A stretch of DNA of 64,000 nt from 34-65-8 sp046294735. GTDB lineage: Bacteria > Pseudomonadota > Alphaproteobacteria > Sphingomonadales > Sphingomonadaceae. The notes under the pieces are model-generated. The model ran no database searches, was not told where the DNA came from, and saw only the letters and a program-made list of their open reading frames with translations. Positions 42,725 to 50,989 of the stretch are shown here, piece after piece. The stretch covers positions 1 through 64,000 of the forward strand of contig JBKBKB010000007.1 of NCBI GenBank assembly GCA_046294735.1, read 5' to 3'. Both the position numbers and the translations under genes were made by a program. Each line of letters begins with the position of its first letter. Within the stretch, counting starts at the first letter, position 1.

Positions 42725-44722
42725 TCAGGAATTGAGTTTGTTCAGGATTTGCGGAACGATCGCATCCGCGGTGAAACCGAATTTTGCGAACAGCACTTCC
42801 GCGGGAGCGGATGCACCGAAGCGGTCGATGCCGATGTTTATACCGTCCATGCCGGTGTAGCGTTCCCAGCCGTGGGTGACACCGGCTTCGATCGACACCT
42901 TCAGCGCATCGTCAGGCAGCAGGTCGGACCGATAGGCCGCATCCTGCGCGGCGAACAGTTCCATGCACGGCATCGAAACCACATCCGCGCCGATCCCCTG
43001 CCCTTCGAGTACGCCTGCTACAGCGCAAGCCAGTTCGACTTCGGAACCCGTCGCCACCAGCACCACCTTGCGCGCTGCCTGGGCAGCCCGCAAGCGATAG
43101 GCACCGCGGGCCGAACGATTGGCAGCAGCGGACCAGTCCGCATCGCCCTCGCCCCGCATGGGTGCAAGATTCTGGCGAGTCAGTGCCAGCACCGACGGCG
43201 TGCCCGGCGTCTGCAGCGCCAGGGCCCAGCATTCGGCCGTCTCGATCGCATCGCAGGGACGATAGACGTTGAGGTTGGGGATCAGGCGCAGGCTCATGAT
43301 CTGTTCGACCGGCTGGTGGGTCGGCCCATCTTCGCCCAGCCCGATGCTGTCATGCGTCAGGACATAGACCACCCCGGCCTGCTGCAAGGCGGACAGGCGG
43401 ATTGCATTGCGGCAATAGTCACTGAAGATCAGGAAGGTGCCACCATAGGGCACCACGCCGCCGTGCAGCAGCATTCCATTCATCGCCGCCGCCATGCCGA
43501 ATTCGCGGATGCCGTAATAGACGTAGCGGCCCGAATAGTCGCTGGCGCTGAATGGCGCGGTCGAGGGGGTCTTGGTGTTGTTCGAGCCGGTCAGGTCGGC
43601 GGAGCCTCCGATCAGCTGCGGCAGTTTTTCGGTGAGCGGACCGAGCGCCATCTCGGATGCCTTGCGGGTCGCCACCTTGGGCGGATTCACGGCGAGGCCG
43701 CGGATGTAATCTTCGAGGGCGGGCGCGGCAGCATCGGCGACACCGGCAAGCTGCCTCTCGAATGCGCCGCGCTTGTTGGACGCTTCCAGCCGCGCCTGCC
43801 ATGCACGATGGGCGCGCGCCCCGGCCGCGCCGGTTACCTTCCAGTCAGACAAGATCTCCGTCGGGACTTGGAACGGTGCGGCGCTCCAGCCGAGATAGTC
43901 GCGCGCGGCGGCAATTTCGTCGGCGCCGAGCGGTGCGCCGTGGACATTATGGCCACCCTGCTTGTTGGGCGCACCCTTGCCGATCACCGTGCGGCAGGCG
44001 ACCAGTGAGGGGCGATCGTCCGCCATCGCATCCTCGATCGCACGGGCGATATCGGCAAAATCATGCCCGTCGCACGTGGTGACGTGCCACCCGGTTGCGG
44101 CATAGCGTGCCGCAATGTCCTCACTGGTGGAAAGGTCGGTATCGCCGTCGATAGTGATGCGGTTGTCGTCCCACAGCACGATCATCCGGCCCAGCTTGAG
44201 ATGCCCGGCAAGGCCGATCGCCTCGTGGTTGATGCCTTCCATCAGGCACCCGTCACCCGCCACCACCCAGGTGCGGTGATCGACCAGATCGTCCCCGAAC
44301 ACCGCATTGAGGTGGCGTTCTGCCATCGCCATGCCGACCGCCATGGCCAGACCCTGTCCCAGCGGGCCGGTGGTGCATTCGACCCCGTCGAGCAGGAAAT
44401 TTTCCGGGTGGCCGGCGCAGGGGCTGCCGAGTTGGCGAAAGTTGCGGATGTCATCCATCGTCGGCCGGGCATAGCCGCTGAGGTGGAGCAGGCTGTATGC
44501 CAGCATTGAACCGTGGCCGGCGCTCAGCACGAACCGGTCGCGGTCAGCCCAGCCGGGCGCTGCCGGATCGAACTTGAGATAGTTCGACCACAGCACCGTG
44601 GCCACATCGGCCATGCCCATCGGCATACCGGGATGGCCCGAATTGGCGGCCTGAACAGCATCCATCGACAACGCCCGGATTGCATTGGCCATTGGGGCGA
44701 GGCGGGCGGGATCGAGGCTCAT
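42725..44722 (-). CDS. tkt: transketolase
   Basis: A thiamine diphosphate enzyme that moves two-carbon units in the pentose phosphate pathway. The 665 residues have AANSGHPGMPMGMADVATVLW, the ThDP motif GDGCLMEGINHEAIGLAGHL, and the pyrimidine-domain segments FGMAAAMNG and THDSIGLGEDGPTHQPVEQ. It is the first gene of the minus-strand carbon block tkt-gap-pgk-thioesterase-fba-thiE and is divergent from the zauP-like gene. Confidence 0.97.
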   Translation of the reverse strand: MSLDPARLAPMANAIRALSMDAVQAANSGHPGMPMGMADVATVLWSNYLKFDPAAPGWADRDRFVLSAGHGSMLAYSLLHLSGYARPTMDDIRNFRQLGSPCAGHPENFLLDGVECTTGPLGQGLAMAVGMAMAERHLNAVFGDDLVDHRTWVVAGDGCLMEGINHEAIGLAGHLKLGRMIVLWDDNRITIDGDTDLSTSEDIAARYAATGWHVTTCDGHDFADIARAIEDAMADDRPSLVACRTVIGKGAPNKQGGHNVHGAPLGADEIAAARDYLGWSAAPFQVPTEILSDWKVTGAAGARAHRAWQARLEASNKRGAFERQLAGVADAAAPALEDYIRGLAVNPPKVATRKASEMALGPLTEKLPQLIGGSADLTGSNNTKTPSTAPFSASDYSGRYVYYGIREFGMAAAMNGMLLHGGVVPYGGTFLIFSDYCRNAIRLSALQQAGVVYVLTHDSIGLGEDGPTHQPVEQIMSLRLIPNLNVYRPCDAIETAECWALALQTPGTPSVLALTRQNLAPMRGEGDADWSAAANRSARGAYRLRAAQAARKVVLVATGSEVELACAVAGVLEGQGIGADVVSMPCMELFAAQDAAYRSDLLPDDALKVSIEAGVTHGWERYTGMDGINIGIDRFGASAPAEVLFAKFGFTADAIVPQILNKLNS

Positions 44723-44907
44723 GCGGGTAGGCTCCTGCCAGTATCGGCGCGCGCGCGATTCGCACGGCTGGCGCGTCTCTTGCGGACAGGGCTGGCGAGG
44801 TCAACAGGCCCGCCTGATAGCTTTTCCCCACCCATGGCTCAGCCGAGTTATCAACAGCCCCCGCCAAGCCTTTGCAGCGCCGCGTCAATTGGCTATTTCA
44901 CAGCGTC

Positions 44908-45102
44908 ATGGACGCACAGCGGATTGAGGGGGCAGTGCAGCGGATAGAGGCTGCTCTGGCGCGCATAGCGGCAGCGGCCGATGCGGTCGTGCCGCCGCCC
45001 GCGTCGGTCTCGGCCCTGCTCGACCGGCACGAAGCCTTGCGCGAAGCTGCACAGGCGACCCTGGCCGATATCGACGCGCTGATCGACAGGCTGGACCAAT
45101 GA
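44908..45102 (+). CDS. zauP: short coiled-coil protein upstream of zapA (ZauP-like)
   Basis: A 64-residue protein made of two Ala/Leu/Asp-rich helices (RIEGAVQRIEAALARIAAAAD and LLDRHEALREAAQATL-type heptads) split by a VVPPPA break. It lies 10 nt before zapA, same strand. In Caulobacter the small coiled-coil protein ZauP is encoded directly upstream of ZapA and the pair focuses the FtsZ ring. Position, size and coiled coil suggest the same role; sequence identity was not tested. The ATG for MDAQRIEG is chosen over an upstream in-frame ATG. Confidence 0.65.
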   Translation: MDAQRIEGAVQRIEAALARIAAAADAVVPPPASVSALLDRHEALREAAQATLADIDALIDRLDQ

Positions 45103-45112
45103 GGGCGAAGCC

Positions 45113-45760
45113 ATGAGCGAAGTGCGGCTCTCGATCGGCGGCAAGCCCTATACCATCGCTTGTGCCGACGGGCAGGAAGCCCACGTCGCCAGCCTCGGCG
45201 CACTGGTCGATGCCAAGCTCGCGGAATTCGGTCCGAACCGGGCACCGCAGGAAGCGCAGAACCTGCTGTTCGCGGCTCTGCTGATCGCCGAAGACCTCCA
45301 TCAGGCGCGTACTGCCGCCGCAGCGCGCGACGGTGAGATGGAGCAGTTGCGCAGCGATGTGGCCACCGCCCAGCGAGAGCGGAATGTGGCGATGGGCCAG
45401 CACGATCAGCAACGCGCGCGGATCAGCGAATTGGAGCAGGAGCTGTCCAATCTGCAAAGCGCCGCCCAGGCCGCCTCGCGGGAAAGCGATGACATCAAGG
45501 CCGAACTGAGCCGGCTCCGGTCCGAGTTGATCGACGCCGAACAGGTCGAGGCCGAACTGCGGTCCGGCCTGGCCGGGACAGTCGAGGAACGGGACGCGCT
45601 GCAGCTGGAGCTCGACGATCTGCGCGCCACTGCCGGGCGCACGCCGACCCTGCCGCTGCTCGCCGAAACCGACCCCGAACTGGCCCCCGCGCTCGAGCGA
45701 TTTGCCGAATTGCTCGAAAATTGTGCTGACAAGCTTGAGAGCAAGGTCGCAAACGCCTAA
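45113..45760 (+). CDS. zapA: cell division protein ZapA with long coiled-coil extension
   Basis: ZapA bundles FtsZ filaments. The N-terminal 90 residues are the ZapA domain (EVRLSIGGKPYTIACADGQEAHV, LGALVDAKL, NLLFAALLIAEDL). Residues of about 75-175 form an unbroken charged coiled coil, and a short C-terminal helix ends ALERFAELLENCADKLES. At 215 residues it is about twice the usual length of 100-130. A 6S RNA and fau follow, the classic order. Confidence 0.88.
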   Translation: MSEVRLSIGGKPYTIACADGQEAHVASLGALVDAKLAEFGPNRAPQEAQNLLFAALLIAEDLHQARTAAAARDGEMEQLRSDVATAQRERNVAMGQHDQQRARISELEQELSNLQSAAQAASRESDDIKAELSRLRSELIDAEQVEAELRSGLAGTVEERDALQLELDDLRATAGRTPTLPLLAETDPELAPALERFAELLENCADKLESKVANA

Positions 45761-45761
45761 A

Positions 45762-45892
45762 TAGCAGGTGGCGGGACTGCCCGATACGAGCCGCATGAAT
45801 ATCCCTGAGGCTATAAGCAATCCATGGGAGCTGTCCCTGTCTTGGTCCACTGGTTCGTCCGGAGGGTTGGGACATACGGTGCCCACCTGACG
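45762..45892 (+). ncRNA. ssrS: 6S RNA
   Basis: The gap between zapA and fau is the classic 6S RNA site. CAGGTGG at 45765-45771 pairs with CCACCTG at 45883-45889 as a closing stem. Inside are the 6S-like GGGACTGCCCGATAC, CCCTGAGGCTATAAGC and CTGTCCCTG segments, able to form a long, bulged rod with a central open region that mimics an open promoter and binds sigma70 RNA polymerase. Ends are estimated from pairing only. Confidence 0.78.
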
Positions 45893-45957
45893 TCATGCGT
45901 CAGAGGATTTTCCGGCAAACGATCCATGGTGGTTCCGCCACTCGCGCTAGGGATGTG

Positions 45958-46530
45958 ATGCACAGCAAGGCCGCCTTGAGGAAACATTTGCGGGCCGAAC
46001 GCCTGGCGCATGTCGCCACGATCCCTGAATCGATGCTCGGCCTGCTGTTCCGCCATCCGCCTGCCCCGCTTCTCCGCCATGTTCCCGAAGGCAGCACGGT
46101 CGGCCTGTACCGGGCGATGCCGGGGGAAGCGCCTGCCGCGCGCTATGCCGGGTTCTTTTTCGAGCGGGGCCATACAATCGCCCTCCCCCGGTTCGACGGC
46201 GCAGCGGCGCCAATGGAATTTGCCCGGCACGTCGATCCGTTTGGCGAAACCGACCTCGAACCGGGGCCTTACGGGCTGCTGCAACCCCCCGCTTCAGCCG
46301 AAAAACTGGCACCCGACGTGCTGTTCGTACCGCTGGTTGGCTTCACCGCCGACGGGCACCGCCTCGGCCAGGGCGGCGGCCACTATGATCGCTGGCTCGC
46401 CTTACACCCAGGAACGACCGCGATCGGCCTGGGATGGGACTGCCAGCTGTGCGAGGCACTGCCCCTGGAACCCCATGACATCCCGCTTGCCGCAGTGGTG
46501 ACGCCCACGCGAGTGTTTGGAGAGCTTTGA
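45958..46530 (+). CDS. fau: 5-formyltetrahydrofolate cyclo-ligase
   Basis: Converts 5-formyl-THF to 5,10-methenyl-THF with ATP. The 190-residue protein starts KAALRKHLRAERLA, and its C-terminal LGQGGGHYDRWLA is the family signature, preceded by PLVGFTADGHR. The ATG at 45958 is chosen; a GTG is one codon earlier. Its place directly after zapA and 6S RNA is widely conserved, and the fau homologue ygfA is linked to 6S RNA in many bacteria. It abuts the DUF2842 gene (TGATG). Confidence 0.93.
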   Translation: MHSKAALRKHLRAERLAHVATIPESMLGLLFRHPPAPLLRHVPEGSTVGLYRAMPGEAPAARYAGFFFERGHTIALPRFDGAAAPMEFARHVDPFGETDLEPGPYGLLQPPASAEKLAPDVLFVPLVGFTADGHRLGQGGGHYDRWLALHPGTTAIGLGWDCQLCEALPLEPHDIPLAAVVTPTRVFGEL

Positions 46531-46745
46531 TGCGTGACCAGCCCACCTGGCGAATCCCGGTCGGCCTGCTGGCCCTGCTGGTCGGGCTGCTGGTCTATGG
46601 CATAGTGATTGCGCGCTACGTGCCGGAACTGATCGGCGGCTGGCCAGCCCTGGCGCAGGCCCCGGTCTACCTTGTGCTCGGCCTGATCTGGCTCTTGCCG
46701 CTGCGCCGATTCCTGATCTGGATGGAAACCGGCCGCACCCGCTAA
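46530..46745 (+). CDS. DUF2842 small membrane protein
   Basis: A 71-residue protein with two membrane helices: VGLLALLVGLLVYGIVIARYV and APVYLVLGLIWLLPLRRFLIW, the second ending in the PLRRFLIWMETGR tail usual in the alphaproteobacterial DUF2842 family. Its ATG overlaps the fau stop by one base. The function is unknown. Confidence 0.85.
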   Translation: MRDQPTWRIPVGLLALLVGLLVYGIVIARYVPELIGGWPALAQAPVYLVLGLIWLLPLRRFLIWMETGRTR

Positions 46746-46799
46746 CGTGGTTGCCCCCAACTTTGTCACAGGATAGCCTCCGGCGCAGAGGGGGTTCCA

Positions 46800-47867
46800 A
46801 TGGCAAGACGTATCGCGTGGGTTTCCCTGACGCTGGTCGCGCTGGTGCTAGTAACCGGATGGTTCGCCCAGAGGCAGATCGGCAACTGGCTGTTTGAGCG
46901 GGCGGTCACCACAACCGTCGGGATTGATCGCACAGCCACCCTGCCCGATGGACTCCACGCCTACGTCTGCGGCAGCGGATCTCCCATGCCCGATGCCGAG
47001 CGCGCCGGGCCGTGCATCGCCGTGCTGGCCGGCCAGCGCGGGTTCGTGTTCGACGCCGGTTCCGGCTCGATCCGCAAGCTCGGGCGGATGGGCTTTCCGA
47101 TGGACCGGCTCGATGCCGCTTTCCTGACCCACCTCCATTCCGATCATTTCGATGGCCTGGGCGAGCTGATGCTGCAGGCGTGGATGGCCGGCGGGCGCGG
47201 CTCGCCGCTGCCGATCTACGGGCCGGAAGGAACCGAGCGGGTCGTGGCCGGCTTCATCGAGGCCTATACCATCGACCGGGGTTACCGCATCGCCCACCAC
47301 GGCGAAGCGGTCGCCCGACCCGGCGGGTTCGGGGGCGAGGCGCGGATCGTCCCGATGGTTGGCGCGGGAGTCGTCATTTACCGCAGCAGCGATGTCACCA
47401 TCCGCGCCCTGCCGGTCGACCACGCACCGGTTGACCGGGCGCTGGCTTACCGGATCGACTATGGCGGGCGCAGCCTGGTGATCAGCGGCGACACGGTTAA
47501 GTCGGGTGACCTTGCCCGCTTTGCCAAAGGTGCAGACGTGCTGTTTCACGAGGCGCTCAATCCGCAGATGATCGGCCGGATCGGTCGGCAACTGGCGACG
47601 CGCGGTGACTCGGATGGAGCGAAAATCATGGCCGACATTCCGGATTACCATGCCTCCCCCGAAGAAGCGGCAGAAGTGGCGCGCGAGGCCGGGGTGCGGC
47701 AGCTGGTGCTTTATCACCTCGTCCCCGCGCCGCCGGTCAGGCTGATGGAACCGGTGTTCCTGGAGGAGGCCCACAAGGCGTTCGGCAAGATCGCGCTGGC
47801 GCAGGATGGAATGCTGGTCAGTCTGCCCGCACAGGGCGAGAAGATCACGTTCAACCAGCAATTCTGA
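46800..47867 (+). CDS. membrane-anchored or exported metallo-beta-lactamase-fold hydrolase
   Basis: A 355-residue protein with an N-terminal hydrophobic helix (about 5-22) that is either a signal peptide or an anchor. The metal site is THLHSDHFDG (His111, His113, Asp115, His116), followed by LPVDHAPVDRAL, SGDTVKSGDL and LYHLVPAP, the pattern of the RNase Z/arylsulfatase branch. The substrate is unknown. It stands alone, 54 nt after the DUF2842 gene, with tRNA-Asp downstream on the other strand. Confidence 0.85.
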   Translation: MARRIAWVSLTLVALVLVTGWFAQRQIGNWLFERAVTTTVGIDRTATLPDGLHAYVCGSGSPMPDAERAGPCIAVLAGQRGFVFDAGSGSIRKLGRMGFPMDRLDAAFLTHLHSDHFDGLGELMLQAWMAGGRGSPLPIYGPEGTERVVAGFIEAYTIDRGYRIAHHGEAVARPGGFGGEARIVPMVGAGVVIYRSSDVTIRALPVDHAPVDRALAYRIDYGGRSLVISGDTVKSGDLARFAKGADVLFHEALNPQMIGRIGRQLATRGDSDGAKIMADIPDYHASPEEAAEVAREAGVRQLVLYHLVPAPPVRLMEPVFLEEAHKAFGKIALAQDGMLVSLPAQGEKITFNQQF

Positions 47868-47878
47868 AAGGCCCCAAG

Positions 47879-47955
<77 letters not shown>

Positions 47956-48171
47956 ACATCTTGATGCCTAAGCAATCAAACGGGGCAACGCCGCTTGGGA
48001 GCCGCGCCACTAAGGCAGGTGCGCGGGGCTGTCAATGGCCCGCCCGCGCAATTTTCCAACCCTATTTGGGTGGCGCGCAAGGCAGCATCACGAACCGCAC
48101 GTTAACCATATTTTGGGGTCTTGCCGCCACACCGTCGGTGCTGGCCAATCGTGGCCGGGACGGGGGCTGCG

Positions 48172-48618
48172 ATGAAGAAAATCCTGCTGGCACTGGCCGC
48201 TGCCACTCTTGCTGCGGGCGCCACTGCGGCGCAGACCGGCATGGAAATCTCGCGCGCGGTGTTCATCGAGCGCAAGGCGCCGGTGGCACCGGGGCGGATG
48301 GCCCTGTCGCTCGAACCCGCAACCACGCTAAAGCGTGGCGACGTGGTCGTGCTGATGCTGGAATGGAGCGCCCCGGGCCGTCCTGACGGGTTCGTCCTGT
48401 CCAGCCGGGTCCCGCGCGACCTAGCCTTCCGCCGGAGCGGGGGCATGAACCCGCAGGTCTCCGCCGATGGTGGTAAAAGCTGGGGTGAACTTGGAACGCT
48501 GCGGATCGGCCAGCGCAAGGCCTCGCCCGAAGACGTCACCCACCTGCGCTGGCAGGTCAGCGATGCGGAAGCCGCGCTCGGGCGCGGAACGCTGACCTAC
48601 AGCGCAATCGTGCGCTAG
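48172..48618 (+). CDS. exported hypothetical protein with immunoglobulin-like repeat flavour
   Basis: A 148-residue protein with a clear signal peptide (MKKILLALAAATLAAGATA). The mature part, with LKRGDVVVLMLEW, VLSSRVPRDLAFRRS, VSADGGKSWGELGTLRI and DVTHLRWQVSDAEA, reads like a single DUF11/conserved-repeat type beta-sandwich. Function is unknown. The longer frame upstream is not credible. The stop codon interlocks with that of the convergent E2 gene (CTAG). Confidence 0.75.
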   Translation: MKKILLALAAATLAAGATAAQTGMEISRAVFIERKAPVAPGRMALSLEPATTLKRGDVVVLMLEWSAPGRPDGFVLSSRVPRDLAFRRSGGMNPQVSADGGKSWGELGTLRIGQRKASPEDVTHLRWQVSDAEAALGRGTLTYSAIVR

Positions 48619-49931
48619 TCAGCCAGCAGCAGCACCGGCGCCTCGATCAGGCGCTTCATTTCCTGCACGAAGCTGGCGGCATCGTGGCCATCGACCACGC
48701 GGTGGTCGCAGCTGATCGAGATGTTCATCAGCTTGCGCTTCTCGATCCGTTCACCGCCCATACCATCAGCCACGAACATCGGGCGTTCGACAATCCGGTT
48801 GGGCCCGATGATCGCCACTTCCGGGCGATTGATGACCGGCGTGGTCGCCACCCCGCCCAACGGACCCAGCGAGGTGATCGTGAGGGTCGAACCAGAAAGT
48901 TCCTCGCTGGTCGCCTTGCCGCTGCGGGCGGCCTCCGCCAGGCGGCCGATCTCGTTCGCCAGTTGCCACAGATTGCGCGCCTGCGCGTCGCGGATCACCG
49001 GCACCATCAGCCCGCTGTCCGTCTGCGCGGCCATGCCCAGGTGGACGGCGCCGTATCGGGTGACGACACCGGCTTCGTCATCATAGCGAGCGTTGATCAT
49101 GGGATATTTCGGCACCGCCTTGCAGATCGCCGCGATCAGCAGCGGCAGCATGGTCAGCTTCGGCCGAGACCCTTCAGCGCTCCCCCGCGCACCGTTGAGC
49201 TGAGCGCGCAGACGCTCCATCTCGGTCACATCGCATTCGTCCACATAAGAGAAGTGCGGGATGTTGCGCTTGGCCTCGGCCATGTTCTGGGCAATGCGCT
49301 TACGCAGGCCGATCACGCGGATCGGCTCGTCTGCCCGCGCCTTGCCGGATGGAGCGAACCCGCCACCGGCATTGTAGGCGAGGAAGGCGTCGAGATCGGC
49401 ATGGCGAATGCGGCCATCCTCGGCCGGTTTCACTTCGGCCAGATCAACGCCCAGATCGCGCGCCCGCTGGCGCACGGTGGGAGTGGCGAGAACCTTTTTG
49501 CCTCGTCCGTTGGTATCGAGTTCCGTCGAAGCGGGTAGCGCTTCGGGCTCAGTCCCGGTTTTTTCGGTCGCGCGAGGTGTCTCGACTTCGCTCGACACGA
49601 GCGGGTCCTGGGAAGGGACGTTCTTGACCTCCTCTGCATCGGGCGTCTCTGCCTCGATCCGCTCTGCCACGATGTCCGCAGCATCTTCACCCTCGACTTC
49701 GATCACCACCAGCGCCGAACCGATCGCGACCATGTCGCCGACCTCCCCCGCCACTTCCAGCACGGTGCCAGTGACGGGACTTTCCAGCGGCACGGTGGCC
49801 TTGTCCGTCATCATGTCGACGAACTCCTGGTCTTCCTCGATCCGGTCGCCCGGTTTCACGTGCCAGGCCACGATTTCGGCCTCGGCAATGCCTTCGCCGA
49901 TGTCAGGCATGTTGAAGATGAATTTCGCCAT
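48615..49931 (-). CDS. bkdB: branched-chain 2-oxoacid dehydrogenase E2 (dihydrolipoyl acyltransferase)
   Basis: E2 core of the complex that oxidises the keto-acids of Val, Leu and Ile to acyl-CoAs. Domain order: one lipoyl domain (1-78, lipoyl Lys44 in MTDKATV), an E/A/T-rich linker, a subunit-binding domain (about 145-182, ATPTVRQRARDLGVDL) and the catalytic domain with ISCDHRVVDGHDAA. I chose the ATG for MAKFIFNMPDIGEG (438 residues). Residues 111-119 of the linker are encoded by a REP-like repeat. The E3 gene is not in the window. Confidence 0.92.
   Translation of the reverse strand: MAKFIFNMPDIGEGIAEAEIVAWHVKPGDRIEEDQEFVDMMTDKATVPLESPVTGTVLEVAGEVGDMVAIGSALVVIEVEGEDAADIVAERIEAETPDAEEVKNVPSQDPLVSSEVETPRATEKTGTEPEALPASTELDTNGRGKKVLATPTVRQRARDLGVDLAEVKPAEDGRIRHADLDAFLAYNAGGGFAPSGKARADEPIRVIGLRKRIAQNMAEAKRNIPHFSYVDECDVTEMERLRAQLNGARGSAEGSRPKLTMLPLLIAAICKAVPKYPMINARYDDEAGVVTRYGAVHLGMAAQTDSGLMVPVIRDAQARNLWQLANEIGRLAEAARSGKATSEELSGSTLTITSLGPLGGVATTPVINRPEVAIIGPNRIVERPMFVADGMGGERIEKRKLMNISISCDHRVVDGHDAASFVQEMKRLIEAPVLLLAD
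49577..49600. repeat. second copy of the 24-nt REP-like repeat, inside bkdB
   Basis: An exact 24-nt copy of the unit at 41660-41683, here in frame within the bkdB linker, encoding the SSEVET segment (minus strand). Both copies have the same orientation. It sits where an insertion would be tolerated, between folded domains. Confidence 0.8.
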
Positions 49932-49936
49932 GGCGG

Positions 49937-50989
49937 TCAGTCCTTGAGGAGCTTGTCGATGGCCTCGCCGATACGGATCGGGCCGGGAAAATAGGCCCAT
50001 TCGAGGCTGTGAGGATAGGGCGTGTCGAAGCCGGTGACCCGTTCAACCGGCGCTTCGAGATGGTAAAAGCACCGTTCCGTGACGAGGGCGGACAGCTCCG
50101 CGCCGAAGCCGCTGGTACGGGTCGCTTCGTGCACGATCAGGCAGCGCCCAGTGCGCTCGACCGAGGCTTCGATCGCCTCGATGTCGAGCGGCATAAGCGT
50201 GCGCAGGTCAAGGATATGCGCGTCGATGCCTTTGGCCGCGCAAACCGCTTCGGCCACATGGACCATGGTGCCGTAAGCAAGCACGGTCAGCGCATCGCCT
50301 TCAGTCACGGTCCGCGCCTTGCCCAGCGGCACGCGGTAATACCCTTCCGGCACCACGCTGTCCTTGTGCCGCTTCCATGGCTCCACGGGCTTGTCATAAT
50401 AGCCGGTGAACGGGCCATTGTAGATCCGTTTGGGCTCGAAGAAGATCACCGGATCGTTATCCTCGATCGCGGAAATCAGCAGGCCCTTGGCATCGTATGG
50501 CGTGGAGGGGATGACCGTCTTCAGGCCCGATACGTGGGTGAAGATAGCCTCCGGGCTCTGACTATGGGTCTGGCCGCCGAAGATGCCGCCACCGAACGGG
50601 CTGCGCACGGTCAGCGGGGCGATGTAGTCGCACGCCGAGCGGTAACGCAGGCGGGCGGCTTCGGAAATGAGCTGGTCGAGCCCGGGGTAGATGTAATCCG
50701 CAAACTGGATTTCGGGGACCGGGCGCAGCCCGTAAGCACCCATCCCCACCGCCACGCCGATTATCCCGCATTCGGAAATCGGGGTATCGAACACGCGGCT
50801 CTTGCCATGCTTGGCCTGCAATCCGGCGGTGGCGCGAAACACCCCGCCAAAGTAGCCGACGTCCTCACCCATGACGACCACATCGGGATCGCGCGCAAGC
50901 ATGATGTCGAGCGCGTCATTGATTGCCTCGATCATGTTAAGGCGGCGTTCGGCTTCGACCGAAGTCGCGGTTTCAGGGGCCGTGCTCAC
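49937..50989 (-). CDS. bkdA2: branched-chain 2-oxoacid dehydrogenase E1 beta subunit
   Basis: Partner of E1 alpha in the decarboxylating heterotetramer. The 350 residues show VVVMGEDVGYFGGVFRAT, DTPISECGIIGVAVGMG, PEIQFADYIYPGLDQL and LTVRSPFGGGIFGGQTHSQSPEA. Translation starts at GTG, overlapping the E1 alpha stop (GTGA); longer in-frame starts lie inside E1 alpha. The E2 gene follows after 5 nt. Confidence 0.93.
   Translation of the reverse strand: MSTAPETATSVEAERRLNMIEAINDALDIMLARDPDVVVMGEDVGYFGGVFRATAGLQAKHGKSRVFDTPISECGIIGVAVGMGAYGLRPVPEIQFADYIYPGLDQLISEAARLRYRSACDYIAPLTVRSPFGGGIFGGQTHSQSPEAIFTHVSGLKTVIPSTPYDAKGLLISAIEDNDPVIFFEPKRIYNGPFTGYYDKPVEPWKRHKDSVVPEGYYRVPLGKARTVTEGDALTVLAYGTMVHVAEAVCAAKGIDAHILDLRTLMPLDIEAIEASVERTGRCLIVHEATRTSGFGAELSALVTERCFYHLEAPVERVTGFDTPYPHSLEWAYFPGPIRIGEAIDKLLKD

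Noticed and set aside
42377..44008. 543-codon plus-strand frame opposite gap and tkt
   Set aside because: Shadow of two well-recognised genes, with no protein-like features.
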